Shown here: positions 7,667 through 17,225 of the stretch, piece after piece
How positions within the stretch are numbered: position 1 is the stretch's first letter
Layout: each line of letters starts with the position of its first letter
Assembly (NCBI RefSeq): GCF_013256425.1
Contig: NZ_CP053904.1
Span: 2,480,001 to 2,544,000, forward strand
Direction: 5' to 3'
DNA from: Hymenobacter sp. BRD67
Lineage (GTDB): Bacteria > Bacteroidota > Bacteroidia > Cytophagales > Hymenobacteraceae
DNA length: 64,000 bases
Made by a program: the position numbers and the translations under genes
Notes under the pieces: generated by a model
Databases searched by the model: none
The model's input: only the letters and a program-made list of their open reading frames with translations
What the model was told of the DNA's origin: nothing

Positions 7667-10600
7667 ATGACTACGCCCACCCTCTACCGGCCCGAGTTTG
7701 AGCACGATGCCTGCGGCACCGGGTTTCTGACGTATATCGACGGGCGCAAGAGCCACCAGATTGTGGCCGACTCGCTGACCATGCTCGCCAATATGGAGCA
7801 CCGGGGGCCTGCGGCTGCGACTCCGACTCGGGCGACGGCGCGGGTATTCAGATTCAGCTGCCGCACTGGTTTTTGCTCGAAGAGTGCGTGGCCCACGGCA
7901 TCCGGCTGCCCGAGCCGGGCAGCTACGGCGTGGGCATGGTCTTCTTTCCCAAAAAAGAGAAGCTGCGCGCCGCCAGCAAGCAGGTAATTGCGGAGGCCGC
8001 CCAGCGGCTGGGCATTCCCATACTCGGCTACCGGCCGGTGCCGGTGCGCACGGCGGGCATCGGCGTCACGGCGCTGTCGGCCGAGCCGACCATCGAGCAG
8101 CTGCTGCTGGGGCGGCCGCTGGGCCTGGCTACCGAGGCCGACTTCGAGCGCAAGCTCTACGTGTTGCGCCGGCTGGTTATCAAGCTTTTGAACGAAAAGC
8201 TGCCCGCCGCGCTCGACGACTTCTATTTCGCCTCGCTTTCGTGCCGCACCATTGTGTACAAGGGCCAGCTGACGACTTTCCAGGTCGGCATGTACTTCCC
8301 CGACCTCAGCGACGAGCGCGTGACCTCGGCGTTCGGGCTGGTGCACTCGCGCTTCTCCACCAACACCATGCCCTCGTGGCGACTGGCCCAGCCGTTTCGC
8401 TACCTGGCGCACAACGGCGAGATAAACACGCTGCGTGGTAACCTGAACTGGTTTTTTGCGGGCCTGCCCAACTACACATCGCCCTACTTCTCGGCCGAAG
8501 AGATGGAGATGCTGCTGCCCGTTATCGACCCCTGGCAGTCGGACTCCGCCTGCCTGGATAACATAGTGGAGTTACTATATCATTGCGGCCGGTCGCTGCC
8601 GCACGTGATGATGATGCTGGTGCCCGAAGCCTGGGATGGCAACGAGCAGATGGACCCGCTCAAAAAGGCATTTTACGAGTTTCACGCCACCTTTATGGCC
8701 CCCTGGGATGGCCCGGCAGCGCTCAATTTCACGGACGGCACCCTGGTAGGCGCGATGCTCGACCGCAATGGGTTGCGGCCGTTGCGCTACGCCATCACCA
8801 ACGACGGGCGCGTGCTGGTAGCCTCCGAGGCTGGCGTGCTGCCGCTGCCGCCCGCAAGCATTATCAAGAAAGGCCGCCTGCAGCCGGGTAAGATGTTTGT
8901 GGTCGACACCAGGGCCGGACGGATTCTGACCGACCGCGAAATCAAGGCCCAGGCCGCTGGCCAGCAGCCTTATGGCACCTGGCTCGAAAATTACCAGATT
9001 CGGCTCGAAGACCTGGCCGAGCCGCGCCAGGTATTTACCGACCTGGGCGCGGAGGCCGTCAGGAAATACCAGCAGGTATTCGGCTACACCCGTGAGGATG
9101 TGGAAACCGTGCTCACCCCGATGGCGCTAGAGGGCAAGGAGCCTATCGGTTCGATGGGTGTGGACGTGCCCCTGGCCGTGCTATCCGACCAGCCGCAGCA
9201 CCTGAGCAGCTACTTCAAGCAGTTTTTTGCCCAGGTTACCAATCCGCCCATCGACCCCATTCGCGAGCGGCTGGTGATGAGCCTGGCTACCTTCATCGGC
9301 AACAACGGCAATATCCTGGACGAAGACCAGCTGCACTGCCACTGCGTGGCAGCCAGGCAGCCGGTGCTCACCAATCTGGAGCTGGAGAAGCTGCGCAGCA
9401 TCGACACCGGCTCGTTTCACGCCAAAACGCTGCAGACCTACTTCCAGGCCGATGGCAAGCCGGGGGCGCTGCAACGCGGCCTCGAACGCCTGTGTCGCTA
9501 CGCGGAAGACGCGGTGAACGACGGCTTTGAGGTATTGATTCTCTCCGACCGGGCCATGGATTCGGAACACGCGGCGATGCCGGCGCTGCTGGCAGTTTCG
9601 GCGGTCCATCATCACCTTATCCGGCGCGGAATGCGCGGCTCGGTGGGCCTGGTAGTGGAGGCCGGCGACGTGTGGGAGGTCCACCATTTTGCCTGCCTAC
9701 TGGCATTTGGAGCCACGGCAATTAACCCCTATCTGGCCCTGGCCACGATTCAGACGCGCCACGCGGCGGGGCAGCTGGGCCCCAATCTGGCCCTCGATAA
9801 ATTAGCCTACAACTATATTAAGGCCGTGTGCGATGGCCTGCTGAAGATTTTCTCGAAGATGGGCATCTCGACCCTGCAATCGTACCACGGCGCGCAGGTG
9901 TTTGAGATTCTGGGGCTTAATCAGCACGTAGTCGACCAGTATTTTACCGGCGCCGTAACGCGCATCGAAGGGCTGGGGCTGGATGAGATTGCCAAAGAAA
10001 CCTTATACAAGCACTTCCACGGCTTCCGGCAGGAAAGCACCGTCGGCCCCGAGCTGCTGGCCACGGGCGGCGTGTACCAGTGGCGGCGCACCGGCGAGGC
10101 CCACATGTTTGACCCCGAAACGGTGCATCTGCTCCAGCACGCCACCCGTACCGGCAACTACCAGACCTACCAAAAGTATGCGCAGCTGCTCAACGAGCAT
10201 CCCAACCAGCTGTTCACCATCCGGGGGCTGCTGGGCTTTGCCCGGCACCGGCCCAGCATCGCGCTGGCAGAAGTGGAGCCAGCTGAGGCCATTATCAAGC
10301 GCTTTGCCACGGGCGCGATGTCGTTCGGCTCCATCTCGCACGAGGCGCACAGCACGCTGGCCATTGCCATGAACCGCATCGGCGGCAAGAGCAATACCGG
10401 CGAGGGTGGCGAAGACCCGCTGCGCTACGAGCAGCTGCCCAACGGCGACTCCATGCGCTCGGCCATCAAGCAGATTGCTTCGGCGCGCTTCGGCGTCACG
10501 GCGCACTACCTGACCAATGCCGACGAGCTGCAAATTAAGATGGCCCAGGGCGCCAAGCCCGGCGAGGGCGGCCAGCTGCCGGGCCATAAAGTAGACGCCT

Positions 10601-12171
10601 GGATTGCCAAAGTGCGCCACGCCACGCCCGGCGTGGGCCTGATTTCGCCGCCCCCGCACCACGATATCTACTCTATCGAAGACCTGGCCCAGTTGATTTT
10701 CGACCTGAAAAATGCCAACCGCGCCGCCCGCATCAACGTGAAGCTGGTGAGCAAGGCGGGCGTGGGCACCATCGCAGCGGGCGTGGCCAAGGCCCACGCC
10801 GACGTCATTCTCATCTCGGGCTACGACGGCGGCACGGGGGCCTCGCCGCTCAGCAGCATCCGCCACGCCGGCCTGCCCTGGGAGCTGGGCCTGGCCGAAG
10901 CGCAGCAGACGCTGCTGCGCAGCCAGCTCCGCAGCCGGGTGGTGCTGCAAGCCGACGGCCAGCTGAAAACCGGGCGCGACCTGGCCGTGGCCGCCCTGCT
11001 GGGCGCTGAGGAATGGGGCGTGGCCACGGCCGCCCTGGTGGCCGGTGGCTGCGTGATGATGCGCAAGTGCCACCTCAACACCTGCCCGGTGGGCGTGGCC
11101 ACCCAGGACCCCGAGCTGCGTAAGCTGTTCAGCGGCAAGCCCGAGCACATCGTCAACCTCTTCCACTTCCTAGCCGAAGAGCTCCGCGAAATCATGGCCG
11201 GGCTGGGTTTCCGCACCGTGAACGAGATGGTAGGCCGCAGTGAGTTCCTGAAAGTAAACCCCGAGGCCGGCCATTGGAAAGCCCGGCTCATCGACCTCGA
11301 CGCGGTGCTGACGCCCGCCCCGAACATCTCGGGCGGCACTTTATATAATAGCGAAAGCCAGGACCACGGCATCGCCGAGGTGCTCGACTGGCAGCTGCTC
11401 GAACACGCCCGGCCCGCGCTGGAGCGCCAGGAAGTGGTAACAGCCGAGTTTGCGGTCAGGAACACCGACCGCACCATTGGCACACTACTCTCCAACGAGG
11501 TCTCCAAGCGCTACCACGCGGTCGGCCTGCCGACCGATACGATTCGCTACAAGTTCACCGGCTCGGCCGGGCAGAGCTTCGGGGCTTTTTCGGCCAGCGG
11601 CCTTACCTTCCGGCTCGAAGGCGAAGCCAACGACTACGTGGGCAAGGGCCTGAGCGGGGCGCGGCTGGCAATTTTTCCGCCGGCGGCCAGCACGTTTACG
11701 CCCGAGAATAACATCCTCATCGGCAACGTGGCGCTCTACGGTGCCACCTCGGGCGAGCTTTACGTGCGCGGCAAGGCGGGCGAGCGCTTCGCCGTGCGCA
11801 ACTCGGGCGCTACGGCCGTAGTCGAGGGCGTGGGCGACCACGGCTGCGAGTACATGACGGGAGGACGGGTGCTGGTGCTGGGCCGCACAGGCCGGAACTT
11901 CGCCGCCGGCATGAGCGGCGGCCTGGCCTGGGTGTATGACCCCGCCGGCCAGTTCTCCGTGAACTGCAACCCCGAAATGGTGGCGCTCGAAGGCCTTACG
12001 GAAGCTGACGAGGTGGAGATTCAAACGCTGCTCAAACACCACGCGGAGCTTACAGGGAGCCACCTGGCTAATTTCTTGTTGGGCAACTGGGAAGAGGAAG
12101 CCGGGCGCTTCGTGAAGGTGTTCCCGCTGGAGTATAAGCGGGTGTTGGAGAAGGTGGTGAAAGCTGCTTAA
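7667..12171 (+). CDS. gltB: Glutamate synthase large subunit GltB, frameshifted
   Basis: The large subunit of NADPH-dependent glutamate synthase: it takes ammonia from glutamine and adds it to 2-oxoglutarate. A 15-residue propeptide precedes the N-terminal nucleophile Cys16 (DACGTGFL) of the class II amidotransferase domain. The central and FMN-binding domains follow, with the 3Fe-4S cysteines in CVMMRKCHLNTCPVGVATQ, and a C-terminal GxGxG beta-helix domain. The length of about 1,500 residues is normal. The frame breaks in the G run at 7803-7807, where five G must be six; then ACGCDSDSGDGAGIQIQLPHW joins the two parts. The partner gltD follows after one small orphan gene. Ammonia from urease would be a natural supply for this pathway. 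Confidence 0.95.
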
Positions 12172-12198
12172 AGGTTGTGCGCTAATGGAATTTTCGTT

Positions 12199-12723
12199 AT
12201 GAATAATGCAAAAAAATGTGCTGTAATGCTCATTGTGTTACCCTATCTACTTCTATTACAAAGCTGCGATGGTCCTAATAAAGCTTTGCACGACAAAATA
12301 ATAAGTAAGCTAAATTATTATGCCGATAGTCTTAAATCGCAAAAGTCTGCTTACGCGATTGTGAATATGGATAAGTTGACGGGTTGTGATTGGGAACATA
12401 TTTATTTTTTCAGTGAAGACTCCGGTTATCCAACGGATGAGGAAATGAGTAGGGTTGTTGGTATTAAGGTTATGAGTGGTGGAATAATCAGCAACGGTAC
12501 ACGTTTAATCTTTACTAAAGGTGATGTAATAATAGCAGTTGTTGACTTTAGCCAAGAAGACTTCTTATGTCTTTATGCAGAAAAAGGCTACAATAGAAGT
12601 CAAGGAAATAAATTTGCCTTCTACCCTAATTGTGATTATCGAAAATCATATAACATAAAGCCATTGCAGAACTTTGATGAGCACACAGATTTAAGCGGTG
12701 AGTTTTACAAAAGATGTTATTAA
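12199..12723 (+). CDS. Putative lipoprotein of unknown function, AT-rich
   Basis: A protein of about 174 residues with a lipoprotein signal (a hydrophobic stretch ending LLLLQSC), so it is probably anchored in a membrane facing the periplasm. No domain is recognised. An in-frame ATG at 12175 is possible, but MNNAKKCAVMLIV at 12199 gives a better signal peptide. The gene is AT-rich beside very GC-rich neighbours and sits between gltB and gltD, which are usually adjacent, so it looks like a later insertion into the operon. It does not break either gene and lies in the same direction, so it is probably cotranscribed. Confidence 0.6.
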   Translation: MNNAKKCAVMLIVLPYLLLLQSCDGPNKALHDKIISKLNYYADSLKSQKSAYAIVNMDKLTGCDWEHIYFFSEDSGYPTDEEMSRVVGIKVMSGGIISNGTRLIFTKGDVIIAVVDFSQEDFLCLYAEKGYNRSQGNKFAFYPNCDYRKSYNIKPLQNFDEHTDLSGEFYKRCY

Positions 12724-12755
12724 TCGTTACAAATAAATTCTAGGTTTGCTTCCCA

Positions 12756-14224
12756 ATGGGCAACATCACCGGCTTCAAGGAATACCCGCGCACCGCGCCG
12801 CCCAAAGCGGCTCCGACCGAGCGCTTGGCGCACTACCAGGAATTCATCGGCCTCTACCCCGAGCCGGAGCTGCACCAGCAGGCGGCGCGCTGCATGAACT
12901 GCGGCGTACCCTTCTGTCACTCGGGCTGCCCGCTGGGCAACATCATCCCCGAGTTCAACGAGGCGGTGTACCGGCAGGACTGGCGCGAGGCCTACGACAT
13001 TCTCACGGCCACCAACAACTTCCCCGAGTTCACCGGTCGCATCTGCCCTGCGCCCTGCGAGTCGGCCTGCGTGCTGAGCATCCACAGCGCGCCGGTGGCC
13101 ATTGAGGAAATCGAGAAGCACATCATCGAAATAGCCTTCCGGCAGGGCTACGTGCAGCCTACCGCGCTGGTGCTCAAAACCGGCAAAACGGTAGCCGTGG
13201 TGGGCTCCGGTCCGGCCGGGCTGGCCGTGGCGGCGCAGCTCACTGAGGCCGGCCATAGCGTCACGGTCTTCGAGCGCGACCCCCACCCTGGCGGCCTGCT
13301 GCGCTACGGCGTGCCCGATTTCAAGCTCGAAAAATGGGTGATTGAGCGCCGCATCAAGCTGCTCGAAGCGGCCGGCGTGACCTTCCGCTGCCAGGTCGAA
13401 ATTGGCCGCGACCTCTCGGCCGACGAGCTGCGGCAGGGCTTCGACGCGGTGGTGCTGGCGGGCGGTGCCTCGGCTCCGCGCGAGCTGAATTTGCCCGGCC
13501 GCGAGCTAAAAGGTATCCACTACGCCATGGAGTACCTGACGCAGCAGAACCGCCGCGTGAGCGACACGCCCGTAGATAGCGAGCACATTCTGGCCGATGG
13601 CCTCGACGTGGTGGTTATCGGCAGCGGCGACACGGGCTCCGACTGCGTGGGCACCGCCAACCGCCAGCAGGCCAGGTCGGTAGCGCAGTTTGCCATGATG
13701 CACCAGCCCGGCGAGGAGCGCCCGGCGCACACGCCCTGGCCGCTCTACCCTACCATTTTTCGCACCAGCAGCTCGCACGAGGAAGGCTGCCAGCGCTACT
13801 GGGGCGTGAATACCAAAGCTTACCTGGGCGACTCAACCGGCTCTGTGCGCGCCCTGCTCGTGAGCGACGTAACCTGGGAAACCGACGACTTGGGCCGCCG
13901 CGTGCGCTTCGAGGAAGTGCCTGGCTCCGACCGCGAAATCCCGTGCCAGTTGGTGCTGCTGGCCCTGGGTTTTACCGGCCCGGCCAACGCCAGCCTACTC
14001 AACCAGCTCGGGGTGACACTCGATGAGCGCGGCAACGTGCACGCCCCGAAACCACCTACCACACCAACCGGCCCGGCGTATTCGTGGCCGGCGACATGCG
14101 CCGCGGCCAGTCGCTCGTCGTCTGGGCCATCTCGGAAGGCCGCGAAGCGGCACGGCAGGTTGATATATACTTGATGGGCAAGACCAGCTTGCCGAGCAAG
14201 AACGCGGTGGGGATGTTTGGGTAG
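12756..14224 (+). CDS. gltD: Glutamate synthase small subunit GltD, frameshifted near the C-terminus
   Basis: The NADPH-oxidising flavoprotein subunit of glutamate synthase. Iron-sulfur cysteines appear in [17 protein letters not shown] and CPAPCESAC (residues about 47-105), the FAD site in [17 protein letters not shown], and the NADPH site in [13 protein letters not shown]. Electrons pass from NADPH through FAD and Fe-S centres to GltB. The C-terminal FAD motif [18 protein letters not shown] is present only after adding one base in the C run at 14044-14047; the protein then ends at 14222-14224. Length of about 489 residues fits the family. It is followed by a perfect palindrome that should end transcription. 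Confidence 0.94.
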
Positions 14225-14238
14225 AATTTCAAGAATTA

Positions 14239-14290
14239 GCATAAGAGAGAAGCCCTGGAAGCAATTGCTTCCAGGGCTTCTCTCTTATGC
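14239..14290. terminator. Perfect 52-bp palindrome, probable bidirectional terminator
   Basis: Two 26-bp halves that are exact inverse copies with no unpaired loop, centred on CAATTG at 14262-14267. It lies between the converging gltD (plus) and the gene at 14319-14771 (minus), the place for a shared terminator, although there is no long T run beyond the stem. Confidence 0.65.
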
Positions 14291-14318
14291 CTGTTATCTA
14301 CATTCCATGCCTCTTATA

Positions 14319-14771
14319 CTAGCCAAGAATGTAATCGAATTTCTCGAAGTCAAACTTTACCTTGTTTGTTCTCTCGAAAAGAGCCGCACTACTCTCATCA
14401 ATTCCGTAGTTCCAATGATAATAATAGTCATCCTCTACATAGTTGATGACTTTCTTAAGCTGGCTAATTGTTATCTGGGTTGGAAGTGATATTTCTTCTA
14501 CCAAAGCCTCCGCACGAGTTGTCATGATTCCATTAACATGGTACTTTGCACTTGATATTTTGTCATATCCTTTTTCGTAAACGTCTATTGACCTGGAAAA
14601 TAATTGAACGCCACCTCCATAACGATTACAAATATACCCTTCTTGATACAGCGTGTTCCTTGCTTTTCTTAATGACGCACATGTTCTATTAAGTAGGGAT
14701 GCAATATCTTCCCAGCTGGTTCCGTCAATAGCCTTTATAAGTTTTACAATCTTTTTCTCTAGCTTCTTCAT
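14319..14771 (-). CDS. Hypothetical protein with possible N-terminal winged helix, AT-rich
   Basis: A 150-residue protein I do not recognise. The first 60 residues (KKIVKLIKAIDGTSWEDIAS, then LNRTCASLRKARNTLYQEGY) look like a helix-turn-helix or winged-helix fold: short helices followed by a GYICNRYGGGVQLF hairpin. The rest is rich in tyrosine and acidic residues. No signal peptide or membrane helix is seen, so it is probably cytoplasmic. The base composition is AT-rich against its surroundings, which suggests transfer. It lies between the gltD terminator palindrome and an IS3-family element, so the spot gathers foreign DNA. A weak -7-like TACTTTAG is present on the minus strand near 14805-14812. 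Confidence 0.55.
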   Translation of the reverse strand: MKKLEKKIVKLIKAIDGTSWEDIASLLNRTCASLRKARNTLYQEGYICNRYGGGVQLFSRSIDVYEKGYDKISSAKYHVNGIMTTRAEALVEEISLPTQITISQLKKVINYVEDDYYYHWNYGIDESSAALFERTNKVKFDFEKFDYILG

Positions 14772-14868
14772 TTTGCGGCTGTATCGCTAGGGTTGTTGGT
14801 GTTGCTAAAGTAGCGCATGTCAATTAACTACTCCCCCATCACATCTCCACTAAACTGAGGTGGTCTAG

Positions 14869-15812
14869 TTAGGCAGGAGAGAATTGGGTGATGTTAGCAA
14901 GTAGCTGCTGGTGAAAGTGATAAGGCTTTGAATAGCCGATACTGGAATGCCGGCGTTTATGATTGTAGTAGTCAAAATAATCGGCCACGCTGGTCTGCGC
15001 GTCGGCCAAATCGGTAAAGACGGGCCAGTCCCGGAGTTCAAGCACTTCCGTTTTGAGGCGCGACCATAGGCGCCCAAAACCTTTTGACGGTTTTCAGCCT
15101 GGGCGTTGTCGTAGCAGTCGCCGGCTCGGCTGTGCGAAAGGTGGGCTTTGGCGTCGCGCAGCAGCGCCTTGTAGACGTTGCCCACATACTGGCCGCCCCG
15201 GTCGGAGTGCACAATCAGGCCAGGAGCGGGCCGCTGGGCGAGCAGGGCCCGTTGCAAAGCGGTGGTAACCAGCGCCTCCGGCATATCAGCCCGCACTTGC
15301 GAAGTGCCGCCGTGGCGGCACCGTGCCCACCACCTGCTTGGTGCATACGTCCTGAAAAGCACAGCAATAAACCCAATTGCCGTTGGCCAGGGGCAGGTAG
15401 GTAATGTCGCTGACCCACACCCGATTGGCCTGGGTAGGCTTTGGCTGGTCGAGCAGCAAGTTCGGCGCGCAGCGTTTGCCATGGGTCGAATCGGTGGTGC
15501 GCGGGACAAACGCTTTGGGCTGCAAGGCCTTGCGCGCCTGGCGGCGCAGCGCCGTGCGAATGGCCTGCCGCCCCACTTGGTACCCCAACTCGCGCAGCTC
15601 AACGCGTAGGCGGCGGGTGCCGTAGCGGCGCTGGTGGTCGTCAAACACGTCGACCAGGGCCGTTTCCCAGGCCGGTTCCGCGGGGCTCTTACGCCCGCCA
15701 CCACCCCTTTTCGCCACGCGTAGTAGCGGCTGGGCACCACCCCGAGGGCTTGGCAAAGCAGCTGCACCGGATAGTGAACGTGCTGCTGGTCCATAAATTG
15801 TAAGTGACTCAC
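14869..15812 (-). CDS. IS3-family transposase OrfB (integrase core), frame broken at three points
   Basis: OrfB supplies the rve-type DDE catalytic core. In order one sees MDQQHVHYPVQLLCQALGV (N-terminus), an HTH_21-like part RRYGTRRLRVELRELGYQVG, the first Asp in VWVSDITYLPLANG, the second in GLIVHSDRGGQYV, and AGDCYDNAQAEN before the third acidic residue in LKTEVLELRDW. The start is GTG at 15812, overlapping the orfA stop. Reading through needs changes near 15704-15711 (the run CCCCTTTT on the plus strand), near 15300-15345, and near 15085. The first and third are single missing bases; the second cannot be fixed by eye. Three breaks in one copy could be real decay, but the same type of error occurs all over the window. 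Confidence 0.8.
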
Positions 15813-16096
15813 AGCGTCGGGGTGGTCGAGAAGATAGCGATGGCTTTTTTTAAAATTTCCAGCTCCTGCGCCAGGCGTTTGTTGGCCTGACGCAGGGCGC
15901 GCACCTCGGCGGCCTCGGCCGGGTCAGCTGGTAAGGGTTGTTGGGCCGACTTCTGCCACGCATAGAGGCGCTTGGGGTCAATGTTCAAGGCACGCGCGGC
16001 GGCCAGCGTGGAGCGGCTTTCGCTGGCTAAGCGCAGGGCTTCGGCGCGGAAGGTCGCATCATACCGCGGCCGTTTCGTAGGAGGAGCTTTTTCCAT
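15809..16096 (-). CDS. IS3-family transposase OrfA (helix-turn-helix)
   Basis: A 95-residue DNA-binding protein: RPRYDATFRAEALRLASESR starts an HTH_Tnp_1 domain, and the second half is a leucine-zipper-like helix (EVRALRQANKRLAQELEILKK) used for dimer formation in this family. The run of seven T at 15845-15851 on the plus strand is A7G on the coding strand; slipping back by one there joins OrfA to the OrfB frame (KKSHRYLLDHPDAVSHLQFM), giving the OrfAB transposase. The gene itself is intact. Confidence 0.88.
   Translation of the reverse strand: MEKAPPTKRPRYDATFRAEALRLASESRSTLAAARALNIDPKRLYAWQKSAQQPLPADPAEAAEVRALRQANKRLAQELEILKKAIAIFSTTPTL
15844..15851 (-). promoter_or_regulatory. Slippery A7G site for programmed -1 frameshifting in the IS3 element
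   Basis: AAAAAAAG on the minus strand, about a dozen codons before the orfA stop. The -1 frame is open from here into orfB. This matches the known way IS3-family elements make the OrfAB fusion. Confidence 0.7.
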
Positions 16097-16337
16097 GAGG
16101 TTGGGAATTTAGCACCCAATTCTCTCCTATTGCACCCGACCACCTCAAACAACCCCACCAAATGCGCTAGCCCATCCGGCGCGTGCACAGCCGCTGTTTT
16201 CTCCATCGTATCCTGCGCTACGGCGGCGGCACGCTGACACATGTACTGCTCGTAGTGGGCAATGACAGTGTTTTGAAGTAGCCGATGCGGGTAAGGCTGG
16301 GCTAGGCCCTTGCCATATTAATTGCGTGGCTAGGAGG

Positions 16338-17168
16338 TTATAACTGCTTGCTCAGCAGCACGCCACTGTAAGAATACCCATTCACGTTCACGCCTTGCAG
16401 GGGCGCCAGCGAGAGGCCCTGGCGGCCAGCTACCTTATGCAGCTGCGGCACTACCACGCCCATCGTGGCGCCCACGGCGTAGCCCACAATGTTATCGGAG
16501 AGGAAATGCTTGCCCGCCTCGATGCGGAAATACGCCACGGCGGCGGGCACCACAGCCGCCGCGCCCCACACGTAGGGTTGGGCCGGCGAGTCGGGGTTAA
16601 AATCATGAAAAACCTTGGCCACGAAGAAGGTAGCCGTGGCTGTATGCCCCGCATGGCCCGAAAAAAACGAATTGGTGGCAATGTGGCCGTTGCGCAGGTC
16701 GCCGCCCTCCGGGCCGTAGAGGTAAGGGCGGTAGCGCGTGACATTACCGATAGCCGTGGCAAAGATGGCATCCGTGGCTAGCACCGTTTGCACGTATAAG
16801 GCCAGCACCTGGCCGTAGTGACTACGAACAGCCGGATTCAGGGCCAGCAGGCCGGGGGCGATAGCCAGCGTAGGATAGCAGATTAAATCGCTGGTAGTCT
16901 GGGCACTTTGGCTGTAATAGCCAGCCGAAAAGCGGTCGAATCTTGGAATATCGTTTTTATTGAGCGCAGCTATCTGCGTGTTGGTGAGGCCACTGCGCTG
17001 CTGCGACCGGTACAGGCCAAAGGCGCTCACGGCCGCTTCGCCCAAAATAATGGAGCCATCGACGGCAAAGCGGGTATGGTAGGGCGAGGGCGTTTCCTGC
17101 GCAGTAGCCGGCGTACCGGCGGTCAGGCTCAACATCCCTACAAAAAGAAAAGTAGCGTGCTGCTTCAT
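16338..17168 (-). CDS. PAP2-family phosphatase, exported
   Basis: A 276-residue protein with a signal peptide (residues 1-23, ending ATAQ) and the three phosphatase motifs of the PAP2/haloperoxidase superfamily: VTRYRPY at 143-149, SGHAGH at 170-175 (catalytic His expected in this motif) and RIEAGKHFLSD at 215-225. Between them are hydrophobic segments. Members remove phosphate from lipids such as phosphatidic acid or undecaprenyl pyrophosphate on the outer face of the membrane; which substrate is used here is unknown. It lies 57 bp downstream of ureD on the same strand, perhaps in one transcript, but without a functional link that I can see. Confidence 0.87.
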   Translation of the reverse strand: MKQHATFLFVGMLSLTAGTPATAQETPSPYHTRFAVDGSIILGEAAVSAFGLYRSQQRSGLTNTQIAALNKNDIPRFDRFSAGYYSQSAQTTSDLICYPTLAIAPGLLALNPAVRSHYGQVLALYVQTVLATDAIFATAIGNVTRYRPYLYGPEGGDLRNGHIATNSFFSGHAGHTATATFFVAKVFHDFNPDSPAQPYVWGAAAVVPAAVAYFRIEAGKHFLSDNIVGYAVGATMGVVVPQLHKVAGRQGLSLAPLQGVNVNGYSYSGVLLSKQL

Positions 17169-17225
17169 CTGTTGGCGCTTAAAAAAGAGTACTAAACGCG
17201 CAAGTATTTATCAAGGTTGGGCCAC

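Larger units (their letters stand above)
14856..16147 (-). mobile_element. Complete IS3-family insertion sequence
   Basis: A 1,292-bp element. Its ends, 14856-14890 and 16113-16147, are imperfect inverted repeats of 35 bp: outer TGAGGTGGTC and inner AGGAGAGAATTGGGTG match exactly, with nine differing bases between. A 3-bp direct repeat AAC flanks it (14853-14855 and 16148-16150). It carries orfA and orfB on the minus strand with a slippery A7G run before the orfA stop, the usual arrangement for making an OrfAB fusion transposase. Confidence 0.88.

Noticed and set aside
10003..11166. A 387-codon open frame opposite gltB
   Set aside because: Composition of a mirror frame, no domain, and full overlap with a well-conserved part of gltB.
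14319..14771. Toxin-antitoxin or phage-defence regulator
   Set aside because: Only a vague winged-helix look; no partner gene, no toxin-like neighbour, and no defence genes in the window.
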